Source: Triatoma infestans | Lineage: Eukaryota; Arthropoda; Insecta; Hemiptera; Reduviidae | Assembly (NCBI GenBank): GCA_011037195.1 | Contig: JAAEAF010001528.1 | Location: 1-64,000 of the forward strand | Direction: 5' to 3' | DNA length: 64,000 bases | Shown: positions 62,129 to 64,000 of the stretch, in pieces | Position numbering within the stretch: the first letter of the stretch is position 1 | Layout of the letters: the number at the start of each line of letters is the position of its first letter | Notes under the pieces: model-generated | What the model saw: only the letters and a program-made list of their open reading frames with translations | Told to the model about the DNA's origin: nothing | The model's database searches: none | Made by a program: the position numbers and the translations under genes

Positions 62129-62909
62129 AATGCTTTTAATATACCCACTGTACCTATTTTATTAAAAGACTGAGTAGGTTTGCCCCATTTTAATTTACAC
62201 TGTTTACTGTTATTTTTTAATAACATATTTTGGGCAACTAAATGTGATTTATGACGCTTTCCATTTTAGTTTCAAAATTTATTATTTTTTTGTTTTATTA
62301 TTTGATGAATTTTTAATTTAAAAATATCATTTATGAACTATTTCTTCTAAGAATTTCATATAAAAGAACTGCCGGACAAATCTTCGAACTATTTCTTCTT
62401 CTTTTTTTTTTGTAATAAAAAGAAAAATCAATAAAACTGTAATTATATTGAATTTAATGGTATTTTTAAATAACCCAATAGCTTTCAACACTATTGAGTA
62501 ATTCCGAGTGGATAATATTAATAAAAAAACAAACAAAACATAAAATTGAGTAATATTAAAAAATAATTATCCATTTTTAATCATTCTTGAACCGAAACTA
62601 TTTTTTTTTTTTAAATTTCTTTTTTACAAGCTACATACTTCATCAAAGATGTTGATGAAATAAATTATATTAGTTAGTTAAAAAAAAAATTATATTTGGA
62701 AAGATAAAATTAATATTTAATAATTGAAAATTATTAAGAATTAGAGGCAGTATTACTAAGAGGAACTCAGTTGTTTGGGTAATTGAAGCTATCACGTTTT
62801 GAAAAGCCATTTAAGAGATACTTTCCCAATCTTTTGCCGTCCAATTTTCCCAGCTCTTGTTTCTGGAACAGATAGAAGTCCTAGAAACGTATAAGATACA
62901 TTCCTTAAA

Positions 62910-63818
62910 CATACTTTCTTGGGTCTAAAACCTTCGAGGAGACTGGGGCGGGGGAGTGGTTGGTCCAAGGATCAAGCACTCTGAACCCATGGGTAAGTTT
63001 CCCAGCATTTTCCAGGCGGAGATATACGCTATTGGAAGATGCGTTCAATTTAAACTCGATAGGGGATATAGGAATCAAGATATTGTAATCCTTTCCGATA
63101 GTCAAACAGCCATCACAGCATTGAGTGTGTCAGTTATCAGCTCTAAAATGGTCTGGTAAACTTAATAACCTAGGCAGGAGGAATAAAGTTACCCTTTGGT
63201 GGGTGCCGGGGCATGTTGGCGTTGAAGGGAATGAGATGGCCGACGCCCTGCCAAAGATAGGCCGTACGACCCGCTTCTAGAGCCGGGACGTTTTTGTGGG
63301 GGGTCAGCGACCAGTTTCTGTTGGAAGAACTTAAGAAGGAGGAGGAGGCGAGGAGATCTCATCTCTGGTACTTCCTCCACTGTTTGCGGCAGACCAAGAT
63401 CTGACTGGGAAATTATAACCAACGGTGATCGGAGGCCTGCATCAGCTTGAGTAAGAATAAGCTCTGCCTTCTTACGGGTTTCCTCATGGGGCATTGCCGA
63501 CTTAGAGGACATCTGGGGAAGCTGGGTTTGGAAAGTGCAGATTCTGCGGGGAGCTGGAGGAAACGCCATTACATCTCCTAACAGACTGCGAGGCTGCCAC
63601 TCAGAGAAGATTCAAGAACCTGGGTAGGTATTAGGATTCCTCAGAAACCTTAACCTGATGGAAGTTTTGTAATCGAATGTTCAGTTGGGATATCTGTTCG
63701 GGTGCTGTGGGCAAACAGCCTGCAGCACCCAGGGGGCATAGCACAATAGATCGAAAGGTTGCATTGACGGCCTTCCCTTCAAAAAAAAAAAAAGAAAAAA
63801 AAAAGCATACTTTCTTGG
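62910..63818 (+). mobile_element. LINE fragment with RNase H domain, poly(A) and 13-bp target duplication
   Basis: CATACTTTCTTGG occurs at 62910-62922 and 63806-63818. Between them: RNase H pieces FQAEIYAIGRCVQF (catalytic Glu), ILSDSQTAITAL (catalytic Asp) and [18 protein letters not shown] (His and last Asp), a GC-rich 3' part, and a poly(A) tract from about 63779. 5'-truncated and frameshifted. Its relative lies antisense at 13050-13790. Confidence 0.92.
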
Positions 63819-63880
63819 CATTATACCACATAAAAGGGGATAAAAAACAAATTCATCAAGAATATCTTTAATTGCAGTAG

Positions 63881-63956
63881 GTACATAGGAAAGTTGCTAT
63901 ATTGTTTAACAATTAACAGTACATAGGAAAGTTGCTATATTGTTTAACAATTAACA
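63881..63956 (+). repeat. Exact tandem duplication of a 38-bp unit
   Basis: Two identical 38-bp copies (63881-63918 and 63919-63956), each starting GTACATAGGAAAGTTGCTAT. No known function. Confidence 0.9.
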
Positions 63957-64000
63957 ATCTATTTAGTATGTTTTCATTAAGAGAAAGGTTCACTAGTTGA

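Noticed and set aside
63189..63569. 126-codon minus-strand open frame
   Set aside because: Antisense shadow of the GC-rich 3' part of the RNase H LINE; its twin appears at 13321-13548 for the same reason.

Overview
This window is nuclear DNA from an arthropod, most likely an insect, although the species cannot be read from it. Genes are split by introns with GT-AG borders, the intergenic and intronic DNA is strongly AT-rich, and the space between exons is filled with decayed transposons: LINEs, mariner/Tc1 elements, tRNA-derived SINEs and small structured repeats. There are no bacterial operons, CRISPR arrays, rRNA genes or intact tRNA genes.

Left and centre (about 1.5-44.3 kb, minus strand): one large gene, the ortholog of Neuralized-like protein 4 (NEURL4). 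Twenty coding exons can be chained with consistent splice phase, from an ATG at 44254 down to 1575. They encode about 1,025 residues with five neuralized homology repeats (NHR1-NHR5). The sixth NHR and the C-terminus expected from the family lie beyond the left edge. Introns reach about 8.7 kb and hold most of the mobile DNA.

44.3-53 kb (plus strand): a complete 12-exon gene for the large-subunit GTPase LSG1 (Drosophila Ns3), a circularly permuted cytoplasmic ribosome-biogenesis GTPase of about 592 residues. It starts 293 bp from the NEURL4 ATG in head-to-head orientation, so the two probably share a bidirectional promoter.

53-64 kb: mostly intergenic DNA with a decayed LINE, a SINE and an internally deleted mariner. 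It is followed by two phase-compatible coding exons of an unidentified Pro/His/Ser-rich protein (59428-59621, 60820-61254) and a possible last exon near 62.05 kb. A LINE fragment with an RNase H domain, bounded by 13-bp target duplications, ends the window.

The most unusual content is a set of dispersed short repeats, on both strands of the NEURL4 and LSG1 introns, that carry a hammerhead-ribozyme-like core: CTGANGA, a 4-bp stem with a GNAN loop, GAAA, ACCGGT, C. Stem I is formed by flanking CATC/GATG in the main family. Stem II changes by compensatory substitution between copies. One locus (46165-46450) is a large palindrome of two head-to-head copies. A second notable locus (5205-8332) looks like a chimeric retro-insertion: a KH-domain-like coding remnant fused to a LINE 3' end, flanked by a 15-bp duplication and interrupted by a mariner.
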